From NCBI RefSeq assembly GCF_015594845.1, contig NZ_JADNRK010000021.1, positions 1-37,600 on the forward strand: a DNA stretch of 37,600 bases, read 5' to 3'. The notes beneath the pieces were generated by a model that had not been told where the DNA came from, did no database searches, and saw only the letters and a list, made by a program, of their open reading frames with translations. The position numbers and the translations under genes are program-made. The DNA comes from Alkalibacter mobilis (GTDB lineage Bacteria > Bacillota > Clostridia > Eubacteriales > Alkalibacteraceae). Positions within the stretch are counted from its first letter, which is position 1, and each line of letters starts with the position of its first letter. Positions 25,183 through 33,491 of the stretch are shown one piece after another.

Positions 25183-27003
25183 TTGATTACAATTACAAAC
25201 AACAAAATTATCAATATTGCAGTTATAGCACACGTTGATGCGGGAAAATCTACTTTGGTAGATGCTTTCTTGTCTCAAAGCGGCGTTTTCAGAGATAACG
25301 AGGAAGTCGTGGAATGTGTCATGGATTCAAACGACTTGGAGAGAGAACGCGGAATAACCATATACTCTAAAAATTGTTCGGTCATGTACAATGACATAAA
25401 GATAAACATTGTGGATACTCCGGGACACGCAGATTTTTCATCGGAAGTAGAAAGAATAATCAAAACAGTAGATACTGTAATATTGCTGGTAGATTCATCT
25501 GAAGGTCCCATGCCGCAGACTAGGTTTGTTTTGAACAAAGCATTGGAGATCGGGCTTAAACCGATTCTTTTGATCAATAAGATCGACAAGAAAGATCAAA
25601 GAGCCGAAGAAGTTGTAGATATGGTATTTGACCTGTTTTTGGAACTTGGAGCAAATGACGAACAGCTGGACTTTCCAATTCTTTACGGAATAGCCAAAGA
25701 AGGTATCGTTCTAAAAGAAATGAACGATGAAAGAAATGGAATAATACCTTTGTTCGAGACTATACTTGAACATGCAAAACCATATCCTGATTTAAATTCA
25801 GAGCCTCTTCAACTTCAGATTTCATCGTTGGCTTATGACGATTACCTTGGCAGACTTGGAATAGGCAGGATCTATAAAGGAAGTCTTAAAGAGGGCCAGG
25901 CTGTTGAAATATTCAAAGAAAATGAAACTTTGGAAAGAGGTAAGATCTCAGGCATTTTCACTTATGCCGGGATGAAAAGAATTTCAGTCAAGGAAGCTGG
26001 CAGCGGAGATATTGTAGTTATAAGCGGTATTCCAAACATTTCAATAGGCGAGACCATCGGTGAACCTGACAAAATCGTACCATTGGAGTTACTTCACATT
26101 GAAGAACCTACACTATCAATGAACTTTTTAGTTAATTCATCTCCACTTGCCGGCAAAGAAGGAAAATACGTAACCTCCAGACATTTAAAGGCTAGGCTAG
26201 AAAGAGAACTTGAAGTAAATGTTGGTTTAAAAGTAGAACCTTTGGAACAGACTGACGGATTTAAAGTATCCGGTCGTGGGGAGCTTCACCTGTCAATTCT
26301 TATAGAAAACATGAGAAGAGAAGGTTATGAACTGGGAGTATCAAAACCTGAAGTAATAATGCACCGGGAGAACGGTAAATTAATGGAGCCTATAGAAAAG
26401 GTTATAATCTCAGTCCCACAAGATTACTCAGGAGCAGTTATATCAAAACTCAACATCAGAAAAGGCGTCATGGAATCTATGCACGCCGAAGGCGATTTTG
26501 TGTCTCTGGAATATCTAGTGCCTACCCGTGGTTTACTTGGATATTCTACGGATTTCATAAATGATACCAGAGGCGAGGGCACCATGGTTCGTAGATTTGA
26601 AAAATTCGAACAACACAAGGGCGAAATACCTCAAAGAACGAATGGAGTATTGATATCTCAAGTTGATGGAGAAGCCATGGGATATTCACTCATGAATTTA
26701 AGCGAGAGAGCTCAATTCTTTATTGAACCCGGAGTAACTGTTTATGAAGGAATGATAGTTGGTTTAAACTCTCGAAACGAGGACATGACTGTAAACCCTT
26801 GCAAAAACAAAAAAATGACCAACGTTCGAGCCAGCGGTTCTGATGATGCAATAAAACTGCCGCCTGCTCTGAAACTTACACTGGAAGATGCTCTCGAATT
26901 TATTAATGATGACGAGCTCGTAGAAATCACTCCAAAACAGATTAGGTTGCGAAAAAAATTATTGAAAGAACTTGATCGTAAACGCAGCGGCAAAAACCTA
27001 TAA
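25183..27003 (+). CDS. typA: ribosome-associated GTPase TypA/BipA
   Basis: A translational GTPase involved in ribosome assembly and stress growth; 606 residues. It shows VMDSNDLERERGIT, DTPGHADF, NKIDKKDQRAEEVVD and the C-terminal domain ending with the KxxTNVRASGSDDAIKL signature. The G1 motif is AHVDAGKST, whereas most TypA proteins have His at the Ala position, so this belongs to a variant subgroup. No ATG is available: the frame begins with TTG at 25183, only 2 bases after a GAGG site. The neighbouring ATT at 25186 would be 5 bases from it. The start is therefore unusual. A strong terminator follows. Confidence 0.93.
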   Translation: MITITNNKIINIAVIAHVDAGKSTLVDAFLSQSGVFRDNEEVVECVMDSNDLERERGITIYSKNCSVMYNDIKINIVDTPGHADFSSEVERIIKTVDTVILLVDSSEGPMPQTRFVLNKALEIGLKPILLINKIDKKDQRAEEVVDMVFDLFLELGANDEQLDFPILYGIAKEGIVLKEMNDERNGIIPLFETILEHAKPYPDLNSEPLQLQISSLAYDDYLGRLGIGRIYKGSLKEGQAVEIFKENETLERGKISGIFTYAGMKRISVKEAGSGDIVVISGIPNISIGETIGEPDKIVPLELLHIEEPTLSMNFLVNSSPLAGKEGKYVTSRHLKARLERELEVNVGLKVEPLEQTDGFKVSGRGELHLSILIENMRREGYELGVSKPEVIMHRENGKLMEPIEKVIISVPQDYSGAVISKLNIRKGVMESMHAEGDFVSLEYLVPTRGLLGYSTDFINDTRGEGTMVRRFEKFEQHKGEIPQRTNGVLISQVDGEAMGYSLMNLSERAQFFIEPGVTVYEGMIVGLNSRNEDMTVNPCKNKKMTNVRASGSDDAIKLPPALKLTLEDALEFINDDELVEITPKQIRLRKKLLKELDRKRSGKNL

Positions 27004-27005
27004 GC

Positions 27006-27038
27006 AAAACCCTTTGATCATGCTGATCAAAGGGTTTT
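27006..27038. terminator. bidirectional terminator between typA and the metF fusion
   Basis: AAAACCCTTTGATCA (27006-27020) and TGATCAAAGGGTTTT (27024-27038) form a 15-bp stem with a 3-base loop, followed by a T-rich tract. It ends typA and can also serve the convergent metF transcript. Confidence 0.92.
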
Positions 27039-27042
27039 TATT

Positions 27043-28587
27043 TTAGTCATCTTGTCTGTAATTATAATCTCTCTTGTTGAAGAAATTCAACCAGGAAGAA
27101 GTTTTGTATAATTCCCAGTTTACCGGTGGTATATATCTCAACTTCATCGTGTATTCTTTCTCTTTGGCTTTATATTGCTCATACATCTCAACGTAGATAC
27201 AACGTTGTTCGCCAGGGTATACTTCACACCAACCGTCTCTACTTCCACCACAAGCTCCATTTCTTTGGTTTTTAGGGCATTTTGACATCGGACATTGATA
27301 ACCGATCTCGTGCATTACACAATCGCCGCAAAATCTGCATTCATTCATAAAAGTTTTAGAATAATACTCAAACCATGTAAATGGTTTTTTCAAGAATCCT
27401 TTGTCTATCTTTTCTGCAAAGTATTTTACAATGGGATAAAAAATCGCTTTCTCACTAAAGAACAGGCTGTGGAAAGATCCGAAGAACCAGGTCTTTAAAT
27501 TCGCCTTTTTGTGACCTGTTTTAGAACGATCAACCGGAACATCTGTATTCAGTCCAGTTTTAGAATCCTTCTCAAAGAAGTAGTAGCCATTTTCCATTGG
27601 GTAATCAAATTCCTTAACCAAATCAACCCAGTTTTCAAGGTACTCTTCTCCCTTTTCCAATACCAGACACAAGTCATCATAACTCATTCCGTGACCGGCT
27701 ATGGTTACACCATCATAACCCATACCTTTAAGAATTGCATATAATTTAGCTGATCTGATAAGCTGCTGATGATGGTTTCCATCGGGATCTTTTTCTTTTT
27801 CGGCTTTTAATTCAGCCAACATTTTATCAGTAACCACGCATCCCGGGATCAAGTTCTTATTCATCATATTTGCTACCGGAACTGATAACACAAAAATGTT
27901 TCCAATCAATGGAACATCAATATTGTATTTCTGTGTATAAAGTCTCAACTCATGAAATTTTCTGGCGTCAAAGCCGAGCTGAGTAATAAAATATTCCGCT
28001 CCATTATCGTATTTTTGATGCATCTTGTAGTACTGCGCCAATTGTTCGGGTTCCGTAGATTTAAAAGGTGATACAACTGCGCCGGCAAAAAAATCTGTTT
28101 TGTTCAATCTCTTGGTCCCTTTTCTTATCGGCACCTCAAATCCTTCGTTCATTTTCTTGATCATTTTTAAGACATGGACTGCATCCAAGTCAAAAACAGG
28201 TTTGGGTCTGCCTGCGAAGCCTTCTGATTCGTAGTCTCCTGTCATGACCAATAGATTTTTAAGTCCAGATCTATTCATAGCATGGAGTTGACTTTCGATT
28301 TCATTTCTATTCTTGTCTTTGCATGTAAAATGATATAACGTTTCTTCTCCAGTTTCTTTGAGTATTTCCTGAGCCAAGGGATATGGCATTATTGCCGGTT
28401 TTCCACTTGGGTTGTCCGTGATTGTGAAAGCGTTTACTCTTGGGTCGCCAGCTGCTTGTTTTGCTGCTTCAATAGCTTTGTCCTGTTGCTTTTCAGTCGA
28501 TCCTCTTCCTGGAACAATCTCCCAAGTTACGGAGAAATGCGTTTTGCTCAACACAGCTTCTTTGTAACTCAATTTGTTAGTGGTCAT
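27043..28587 (-). CDS. metF: methylenetetrahydrofolate reductase fused to a cysteine-rich MTHFR C-terminal (MetV-like) domain
   Basis: A 514-residue fusion. The N-terminal part (about 1-300) is a MetF TIM barrel with VTWEIVPGRG, FTITDNPSG, HFTCKDKNRNEIESQL, LLVMTGDY and the FITQLGFDARKF flavin/folate motif. The C-terminal part (about 395-470) has at least nine cysteines, in NECRFCGDC, YQCPMSKCPK, GACGGSRDGWC and EQRC, resembling the zinc/FeS MTHFR_C domain of acetogen MetV. It reduces methylene-THF to methyl-THF for methionine or Wood-Ljungdahl-type C1 metabolism. The first frame ATG (28602) overlaps the AGGAGG site; the ATG six bases after AGGAGG at 28587 is the start. No other C1 gene is adjacent. 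Confidence 0.9.
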   Translation of the reverse strand: MTTNKLSYKEAVLSKTHFSVTWEIVPGRGSTEKQQDKAIEAAKQAAGDPRVNAFTITDNPSGKPAIMPYPLAQEILKETGEETLYHFTCKDKNRNEIESQLHAMNRSGLKNLLVMTGDYESEGFAGRPKPVFDLDAVHVLKMIKKMNEGFEVPIRKGTKRLNKTDFFAGAVVSPFKSTEPEQLAQYYKMHQKYDNGAEYFITQLGFDARKFHELRLYTQKYNIDVPLIGNIFVLSVPVANMMNKNLIPGCVVTDKMLAELKAEKEKDPDGNHHQQLIRSAKLYAILKGMGYDGVTIAGHGMSYDDLCLVLEKGEEYLENWVDLVKEFDYPMENGYYFFEKDSKTGLNTDVPVDRSKTGHKKANLKTWFFGSFHSLFFSEKAIFYPIVKYFAEKIDKGFLKKPFTWFEYYSKTFMNECRFCGDCVMHEIGYQCPMSKCPKNQRNGACGGSRDGWCEVYPGEQRCIYVEMYEQYKAKEKEYTMKLRYIPPVNWELYKTSSWLNFFNKRDYNYRQDD

Positions 28588-28614
28588 GATTTTCCTCCTC
28601 ATAAATTCTCTTAA

Positions 28615-28642
28615 ATACTAAAACAAAAACATGTATATACAA
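28615..28642 (-). promoter_or_regulatory. candidate promoter for the metF fusion
   Basis: On the minus strand TTGTAT (28642-28637) and TAGTAT (28620-28615) are 16 bases apart, about 27 bases before the start codon. No S-box or other methionine-type riboswitch fits in the short leader. Confidence 0.45.
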
Positions 28643-28800
28643 GAGATAAATAAATTCCTTCATTAATATAACATATTTCTACATAGTTTTTCAACTATTG
28701 AAAACAAAGTTGCGTTATTTTATCTACGTTTTTGATGCTTAAATCATTATGATTAAGGGTAAGTAAAGGTATAACAATAATCTTTAAGGAGGTTTCCGCG

Positions 28801-29949
28801 ATGAACCTACTGACAAGAACTGAAATTGAAAAATTAATTGAAGTTCAAAATCAAAATTGTATAAGTTTGTACTTCCCAATGGGGCAAAATTTCACTGATG
28901 AAAAAAGCAAGATCTTATTAAAAAATCTCGTCAAATCTGTAGAATCAGATCTTTTGGATCACAATATTCCAAAAAAAGAAACCGATTCTTTGATAAGTCC
29001 TGCGTTGGAATTAATAAACGATTCCGACTTCTGGTCTAATCCATCGATTTCTGCAGGAGTCTTTCTCAATGGAGGCAATATCGACGTTATAAGGATTCCT
29101 TTTCCTGTTGAACCTTTGCATTACATTGGACCGAACTATTATTTATTGCCGTTGTTTAAATTATTTGGTCTGGAAAATCAATTTCATATTTTATCTTTGA
29201 GTCAAAATAACGTTAGACTCTTCACATGTGATTTTCTATCATGTGGCGAAGTGGAATTGGAGAAAATCCCTACCAGTTTGGAAGAAGCACTAAAATATGA
29301 TGATTTCGATAACGAACGGCAATCTCATTCAAGAAGTCATGGAAGCTCGGGGGATGGCACCCCTGGAGTATTCAGAGGCCAAGGCGATGGTAGAGATGAA
29401 CTTAAAACCAATTTATGGCGCTTTGTTGAAATGATAGACAAGGATCTGCACCTTTATGTAAAAAGCAAAAACACTCCTGTAATTCTTGCCGGTGTGGAAT
29501 ATCTGACAGCGATTTTCAAGAGAGTTAATACTTCATACAAAATCCTGGAAACCGAAATTAGCGGCAACGTCGATAATTTATCTATCCAAGAGATACATCA
29601 AAAATCTTTACCCATAGCTGAAAAGTACTACAACAGCACTGTCGAGAAGGATCTGATGCGATACAACAATTTGGTTTCAACAGATAAGACTTCTTCGACG
29701 ATTGAAGACGTTGCATCGGCTGCAGCCAAGGGCAAGGTAAGGATCCTGTTCGCCACAACCAACTCTTTCGTTCCAGGAATCTATAATCCTGAATTGGATT
29801 CTGCATTCTTTAAAGAAGGCAACCCGGATTCTGAAGATTTGATCAACTTTTCAGTTGTAAACACTTTAAAGACCGGGGGTAAAATCCACATTTTAGACCC
29901 CGAAAAAATGCCTGAATCTAAAACTTGTGCAGCATTATTTAGATACTGA
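28801..29949 (+). CDS. baeRF-type protein (bacterial relative of archaeo-eukaryotic release factor 1)
   Basis: A 382-residue cytosolic protein without membrane segments. The sequence suggests a bacterial archaeo-eukaryotic release factor (baeRF) family member. The N-terminal segment has CISLYFPMGQ; the middle has a low-complexity Ser/Gly-rich loop (about 175-190) followed by FRGQGDGRDELKTNLWRF (191-208); then VILAGVEYLTAIFKRVNTSY and the GNVDNLS-IQEIHQKS motif. The C-terminal portion resembles the L7Ae/RNA-binding-like end domain (VRILFATTNSFVPG). These families are predicted to act on ribosomes, in rescue, hibernation or quality control; a function for this branch is not established. AAGGAGG sits 8 bases before the ATG. 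The gene is monocistronic with its own terminator. Confidence 0.65.
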   Translation: MNLLTRTEIEKLIEVQNQNCISLYFPMGQNFTDEKSKILLKNLVKSVESDLLDHNIPKKETDSLISPALELINDSDFWSNPSISAGVFLNGGNIDVIRIPFPVEPLHYIGPNYYLLPLFKLFGLENQFHILSLSQNNVRLFTCDFLSCGEVELEKIPTSLEEALKYDDFDNERQSHSRSHGSSGDGTPGVFRGQGDGRDELKTNLWRFVEMIDKDLHLYVKSKNTPVILAGVEYLTAIFKRVNTSYKILETEISGNVDNLSIQEIHQKSLPIAEKYYNSTVEKDLMRYNNLVSTDKTSSTIEDVASAAAKGKVRILFATTNSFVPGIYNPELDSAFFKEGNPDSEDLINFSVVNTLKTGGKIHILDPEKMPESKTCAALFRY

Positions 29950-29959
29950 GCAAAATTTT

Positions 29960-29989
29960 AGCAGAGAGACCATTAAAGATCTCTCTGCT
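29960..29989 (+). terminator. terminator after the baeRF-type gene
   Basis: AGCAGAGAGA (29960-29969) pairs with TCTCTCTGCT (29980-29989) around a 10-base loop and runs into TTTGT. It lies 10 bases beyond the stop codon, before the convergent ndk. Confidence 0.8.
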
Positions 29990-29999
29990 TTTGTAATGT

Positions 30000-30416
30000 T
30001 TATTGTCTTTTTCCGTGAACGAAAAAATTGATTTCTCTTTCAGCACTTTCAGGTGAGTCTGAAGCGTGGATTATGTTTTCATCTTTTGTTAGTGCAAATC
30101 TGCCCCTAATAGATCCATTTTCAGCGTCTAACGGATCTGTAGCACCTGTTAATTTTCTGAAACCTTTAATGGCATTTTCTCCTTCAACTACCATTACCAC
30201 AACCGGTCCTCTTTTCATGTATGACGCTAAAGACGGAAAAAAGGGCTTGTCTTTATGTTCTGCATAATGGTAACTTAAATCATCGTCATTCAATTCCTTT
30301 ATTTGCATGTGAGATATGGTGTAAGTTTTCTTTTCTATCATGGAAATGATTTCACCTACAATTTTTCTTTCCATTGCATCGGGTTTTAAGATAACTAAAG
30401 TTTTTTCCAAAGCCAT
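30000..30416 (-). CDS. ndk: nucleoside diphosphate kinase
   Basis: Transfers the gamma phosphate between nucleoside triphosphates and diphosphates by way of a phosphohistidine. It has 138 residues, the family norm. LVILKPDAMERKIVGEII is the N-terminal signature, and the active-site segment is NIIHASDSPESAEREI (the His carries the phosphate; the following residue is Ala where Gly is commoner). The frame is open to 30464, but GAAGGAG is 8 bases before the ATG at 30416. The start is 16 bases after the pyrophosphatase stop, so the two are probably co-transcribed. Confidence 0.96.
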   Translation of the reverse strand: MALEKTLVILKPDAMERKIVGEIISMIEKKTYTISHMQIKELNDDDLSYHYAEHKDKPFFPSLASYMKRGPVVVMVVEGENAIKGFRKLTGATDPLDAENGSIRGRFALTKDENIIHASDSPESAEREINFFVHGKRQ

Positions 30417-30432
30417 TTCTACACTCCTTCTA

Positions 30433-32055
30433 TTATTTAGTGTTAATTTTTTTGATCCCTTCACTCAACACAGGTATAATTTGCTTTTTTCTTGATACCC
30501 AGCCTTCTACAAAAATACCTTGTTTCATTTTTCTTTCAAACAAACTATCGATCGATTTGTTGTCGTTGTAAAAAATATATGAGCCTTGTTTTATTATATC
30601 TGTTATTATACACATAGTAATATATTGATGTCTACTATTGTTTAAATTTTTTATAAACGTTAAAAATTCGTCAATATTTTCGCTTATAGCATCAATATTT
30701 AAAGTGAAAACTTGGGATATCCCAACTTTCACACCTTCCAATACGAATTCCTTGTAGTCGGAAAAAAAGATCTCTTCCACGGATTTTCCGCTCAAATCAG
30801 TTCCTTTTTTGAACATTTCCATCGCAAATGCATTTAGATCTATGCCTGTGATTTTTACAAGATCTTCCACAGCTTCCCGATCCCGATCGGTAGTAGTAGG
30901 TGATTTTAGCAGCAGCGTATCTGATACTATGCCCGCAAGCATGAGCCCTGGAATAGGACCGTCGATTGGAAATCCCGCTTCTTTATACATGTTGTATAAG
31001 ATTGTATTGGTGCTTCCCACCGGTTGATTCCTGAAAGAAATGGGCAGAGTTGTTGAAATATCTCCGATCTTGTGATGATCGACGATTTCCAATATTTCAG
31101 CTTCACGTATTCCTTCTGCACTTTGGGTATACTCATTGTGATCTACAAGTATCACTTTCTTTTTTGCCGGACTGATTATGTGACCTCTTCCCAAGATTCC
31201 CATGTATTTTCCATCTTCTGTGACGAGTGGAAATTTCGAATGCTCCGAATCTCTAATTATCTCTCTCGATTCTTCCAAATAATCATTTTCCTTGAAATAC
31301 AAAATATTCTCACTTATCATAATATTTTGTACATAATTCGTTAAAAAAATAGTCTTTGTTGCCTCGTAGGTGTCGAAACAAGTTGCAATGAGATTTATTT
31401 TGTTATTTCTGGCCGATTCGATTATTTCAGCATCTATTTCTTTGCAACCCGTGACTATTATCAACTGAACGTTAGATTCTATGGCATGTTTTAAAATATC
31501 GGTCCTATCACCTACAATCACAATAGTGTTGCTGTTAAACAACCTCATCTCCTCGATCGTATCAAGATGAAAAGCAGTAACCAACACTTCACCGTCTACA
31601 TTCTCACCGACCTTGTTGATCGAAACTCCCTCCATTGCTTCGACAATGTTGTCAAAGCTGGAATTTATAAGTCTCTGCTCACTGCTGATCAAGCTCATTG
31701 CTATATCTTTCATAGTTACTATCCCAATCAGATAATTCTCGTCATCTACAAGCGGCAAAGTTCTCAGTCTATTTTTCCCCATGTATGAATAAGCGTCGAA
31801 TATGGAATTTTTGCTGGTCAGGGGTTTCGTTTTGTCATAGTTTAAATCCTTCATTTGTATCTTGACATTGTCCAAAACAGCCGGAATATCAGCGTTAAAG
31901 TAATCAAGCACATATCTGCTGTCTTTGCCAATTTCATCTAAAGTGACGGGAACTGCACTGACCCCCATCTTTTTTTTATAGTCAGCCATAACGATAGCCG
32001 AGGTCACGCTATCTGTGTCGGGATTTTTATGACCAAACACTAATACATCATTCAT
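30433..32055 (-). CDS. ppaC: family II Mn-dependent inorganic pyrophosphatase with CBS-DRTGG-CBS regulatory insert
   Basis: Hydrolyses pyrophosphate. It has 540 residues, much longer than the plain enzyme (about 310). The DHH domain begins at FGHKNPDTDSVTSAI, is interrupted by a regulatory insert (about 65-290) consisting of a CBS motif (LVDDENYLIGIVTMKDIAMS), a DRTGG-like domain and a second CBS motif (LVTEDGKYMGILGRGHII), then resumes with LVDHNEYTQ and EIVDHHKIGD. The DHHA2 domain with the SRKKQIIPVL motif closes the chain. CBS-pyrophosphatases are controlled by AMP, ADP, ATP and, with DRTGG, by diadenosine polyphosphates. GGAGG precedes the ATG. ndk follows in the same operon, linking PPi and NTP metabolism. 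Confidence 0.95.
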   Translation of the reverse strand: MNDVLVFGHKNPDTDSVTSAIVMADYKKKMGVSAVPVTLDEIGKDSRYVLDYFNADIPAVLDNVKIQMKDLNYDKTKPLTSKNSIFDAYSYMGKNRLRTLPLVDDENYLIGIVTMKDIAMSLISSEQRLINSSFDNIVEAMEGVSINKVGENVDGEVLVTAFHLDTIEEMRLFNSNTIVIVGDRTDILKHAIESNVQLIIVTGCKEIDAEIIESARNNKINLIATCFDTYEATKTIFLTNYVQNIMISENILYFKENDYLEESREIIRDSEHSKFPLVTEDGKYMGILGRGHIISPAKKKVILVDHNEYTQSAEGIREAEILEIVDHHKIGDISTTLPISFRNQPVGSTNTILYNMYKEAGFPIDGPIPGLMLAGIVSDTLLLKSPTTTDRDREAVEDLVKITGIDLNAFAMEMFKKGTDLSGKSVEEIFFSDYKEFVLEGVKVGISQVFTLNIDAISENIDEFLTFIKNLNNSRHQYITMCIITDIIKQGSYIFYNDNKSIDSLFERKMKQGIFVEGWVSRKKQIIPVLSEGIKKINTK

Positions 32056-32085
32056 CTAAATACCTCCGCATTAAATTTATATTGG

Positions 32086-32811
32086 TTATATTATATCATC
32101 GTTGAAACTCAATTCCATATAATTCTCTTTAAGCCAATCCTTGCAATTTTTATATTCAGGATATACTCGATTTACCTCACACCAGAAATCCCTCGAATGG
32201 TTTTTATGCTTCATATGGCTCATTTCATGAACAACTATATAGTCTATAATCTCCATAGGTGCCATAATTATTCGCCAATTGAACAATAACTTGTTGTCAT
32301 ATGTGCAGCTTCCCCATCTTTTTTTCTGCTCTTTCACTTTAATTTCCGTTGGAATGTGATCAAAATATTTACTATAAAATCCAACCCTGCTCGAAATTAT
32401 CTCTCGCCCTTGAATTTTGTACCATTTGACTAGCTCGTCCTTTATTATTTTCCTGTCACATATTGGCCCTTCAAATACAATTTTTTCTTCAACAAAATCA
32501 ATTCTTGATTTATTAGACTTTACACCACAGATATTCAGCGTGTACTTATTTCCAAGAAAGTTCAATTGATCACCCTGCTGAAAATTCACAGGTTTGATTT
32601 TTCTGTTTTTTTCAACTATAAGACTTTTTTTATTTATAATCCAATGGATTTTATCTGAAATCATTTTATTGATCCTGGCATCATCTATATGATGCGGCAC
32701 AGTAAGTGTTATCACACCTTTGCTGTCAATTTTGATTTCTGCTGTTTTTCTTTTTCTTTTGACTACGTTATACTCGATTTCTCCGATACTTAACTGTTTC
32801 TTTTTATCCAT
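32086..32811 (-). CDS. YgjP/DUF45-type zinc metallopeptidase (SprT-like)
   Basis: A 241-residue protein of the YgjP-like metallopeptidase family. The zinc site is VVHEMSHMKHKNHSRDFW (HExxH, with a third His in the next turn), preceded by QKKRWGSCTYDNKLLFNWRI, the other family signature. It has no signal peptide, so it is cytosolic. The physiological substrate of this family is unknown; in some bacteria it sits beside restriction systems, but not here. GGAGG is 4 bases before the ATG. Its start is about 60 bases from rnpB, in the opposite direction. Confidence 0.9.
   Translation of the reverse strand: MDKKKQLSIGEIEYNVVKRKRKTAEIKIDSKGVITLTVPHHIDDARINKMISDKIHWIINKKSLIVEKNRKIKPVNFQQGDQLNFLGNKYTLNICGVKSNKSRIDFVEEKIVFEGPICDRKIIKDELVKWYKIQGREIISSRVGFYSKYFDHIPTEIKVKEQKKRWGSCTYDNKLLFNWRIIMAPMEIIDYIVVHEMSHMKHKNHSRDFWCEVNRVYPEYKNCKDWLKENYMELSFNDDII
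32090..32098 (-). promoter_or_regulatory. extended -10 promoter for the pyrophosphatase-ndk operon
   Basis: On the minus strand TGATATAAT combines a TGn extension with a perfect TATAAT (32095-32090). No clear -35 is seen. It overlaps the last codons of the upstream metalloprotease gene and lies about 35 bases before the pyrophosphatase start. Confidence 0.5.
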
Positions 32812-32867
32812 TTATCCTCCATATAAAAACTTGTACTATTATACTATATATGATAACATACTTTAAT

Positions 32868-33262
32868 GGGCAACATGCAAGCCAGATGATCGCGTGAACA
32901 TTTTCGCAAGAAAGTTCATGAGGAAAGTCCGAGCTCCGCAGGGCAGGGTGCCGGGTAACCCCCGGTGGAGGCGACTCTAAGGAAAGTGCAACAGAAAGTA
33001 TACCGCCCGGCGCTGTAAATTCCATATTGATTTGTGCAATTTACAGTGCCGGGTAAGGATGAAAGGGCGAGGTAAGAGCTCACCATCGGCCAGGTAACTG
33101 GTCGGATTTGTAAACCCCACCTGGTGCAAGACCAAGTTAGGACACAAAAGCAGTGGCCCGCTGTGTCCAATGGTAGGTCGCTTGAGCCTTTTGGCAACAA
33201 AAGGCCTAGATAGATGATCATCAAAAACAGAACTCGGCTTAACGACTTGGATGTCAATGCCC
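32868..33262 (+). ncRNA. rnpB: RNase P RNA, bacterial type A
   Basis: The catalytic RNA that trims tRNA 5' ends. All universal blocks are present: GAGGAAAGTCCGAGCTCC (from 32930, the 5' half of P4), GGGCAGGGTGCCGGGTAAC, ACAGAAAGTATACCGCC, GGTAAGGATGAAAGGGCGAG, GGTAAGAGCTCACC, TAGGTCGCTTGAGCC, GGCCTAGATAGATGATC and ACAGAACTCGGCTTA (the 3' half of P4). The order and the E. coli-like P15-P18 region make it type A. P1 can be drawn between GGGCAACATGCAAG (from 32868) and CTTGGATGTCAATGCCC (ending 33262), which sets the ends to within a few bases. An intrinsic terminator follows at once. Confidence 0.96.
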
Positions 33263-33264
33263 AC

Positions 33265-33295
33265 AAAACACAAGGCTTTCACGGTCTTGTGTTTT
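33265..33295 (+). terminator. rnpB terminator
   Basis: AAAACACAAG (33265-33274) and CTTGTGTTTT (33286-33295) form a 10-bp stem with an 11-base loop and end in a T-tract. It starts two bases beyond the proposed 3' end of the RNA. Confidence 0.85.
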
Positions 33296-33450
33296 TCATT
33301 ATAGACTAATTTCTCTCTGAGTGTTACAACTTTACTATAGCAGAACAGTAACTATAACATTTTCATCATATTTTTTAACGATATTTCATTATAAGCGAGC
33401 TAGGTTAAAATTTCGCACCTTTTTATTATCTTCATATTTCTACACAAAAA

Positions 33451-33475
33451 AGAGACACCTTGTAAGCGCGTCTCT
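33451..33475 (-). terminator. terminator of the flavoprotein-OFA transporter operon
   Basis: AGAGAC and GTCTCT (33451-33456, 33470-33475) form a short stem. On the minus strand six T residues follow at once. The transporter stop codon is 16 bases away. The remaining stretch 33296-33450 is AT-rich, and I see nothing in it. Confidence 0.7.
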
Positions 33476-33491
33476 ATAAAGTAAGTTGTTA

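Noticed and set aside
32804-33282. Three overlapping minus-strand ORFs of 73-116 residues
   Set aside because: They lie inside the RNase P RNA gene; the conserved RNA blocks explain the sequence, and the proteins have no ribosome sites or recognisable family.
33296-33450. AT-rich gap searched for tRNA genes or a small RNA
   Set aside because: No cloverleaf, promoter pair or stable hairpin beyond the two flanking terminators.
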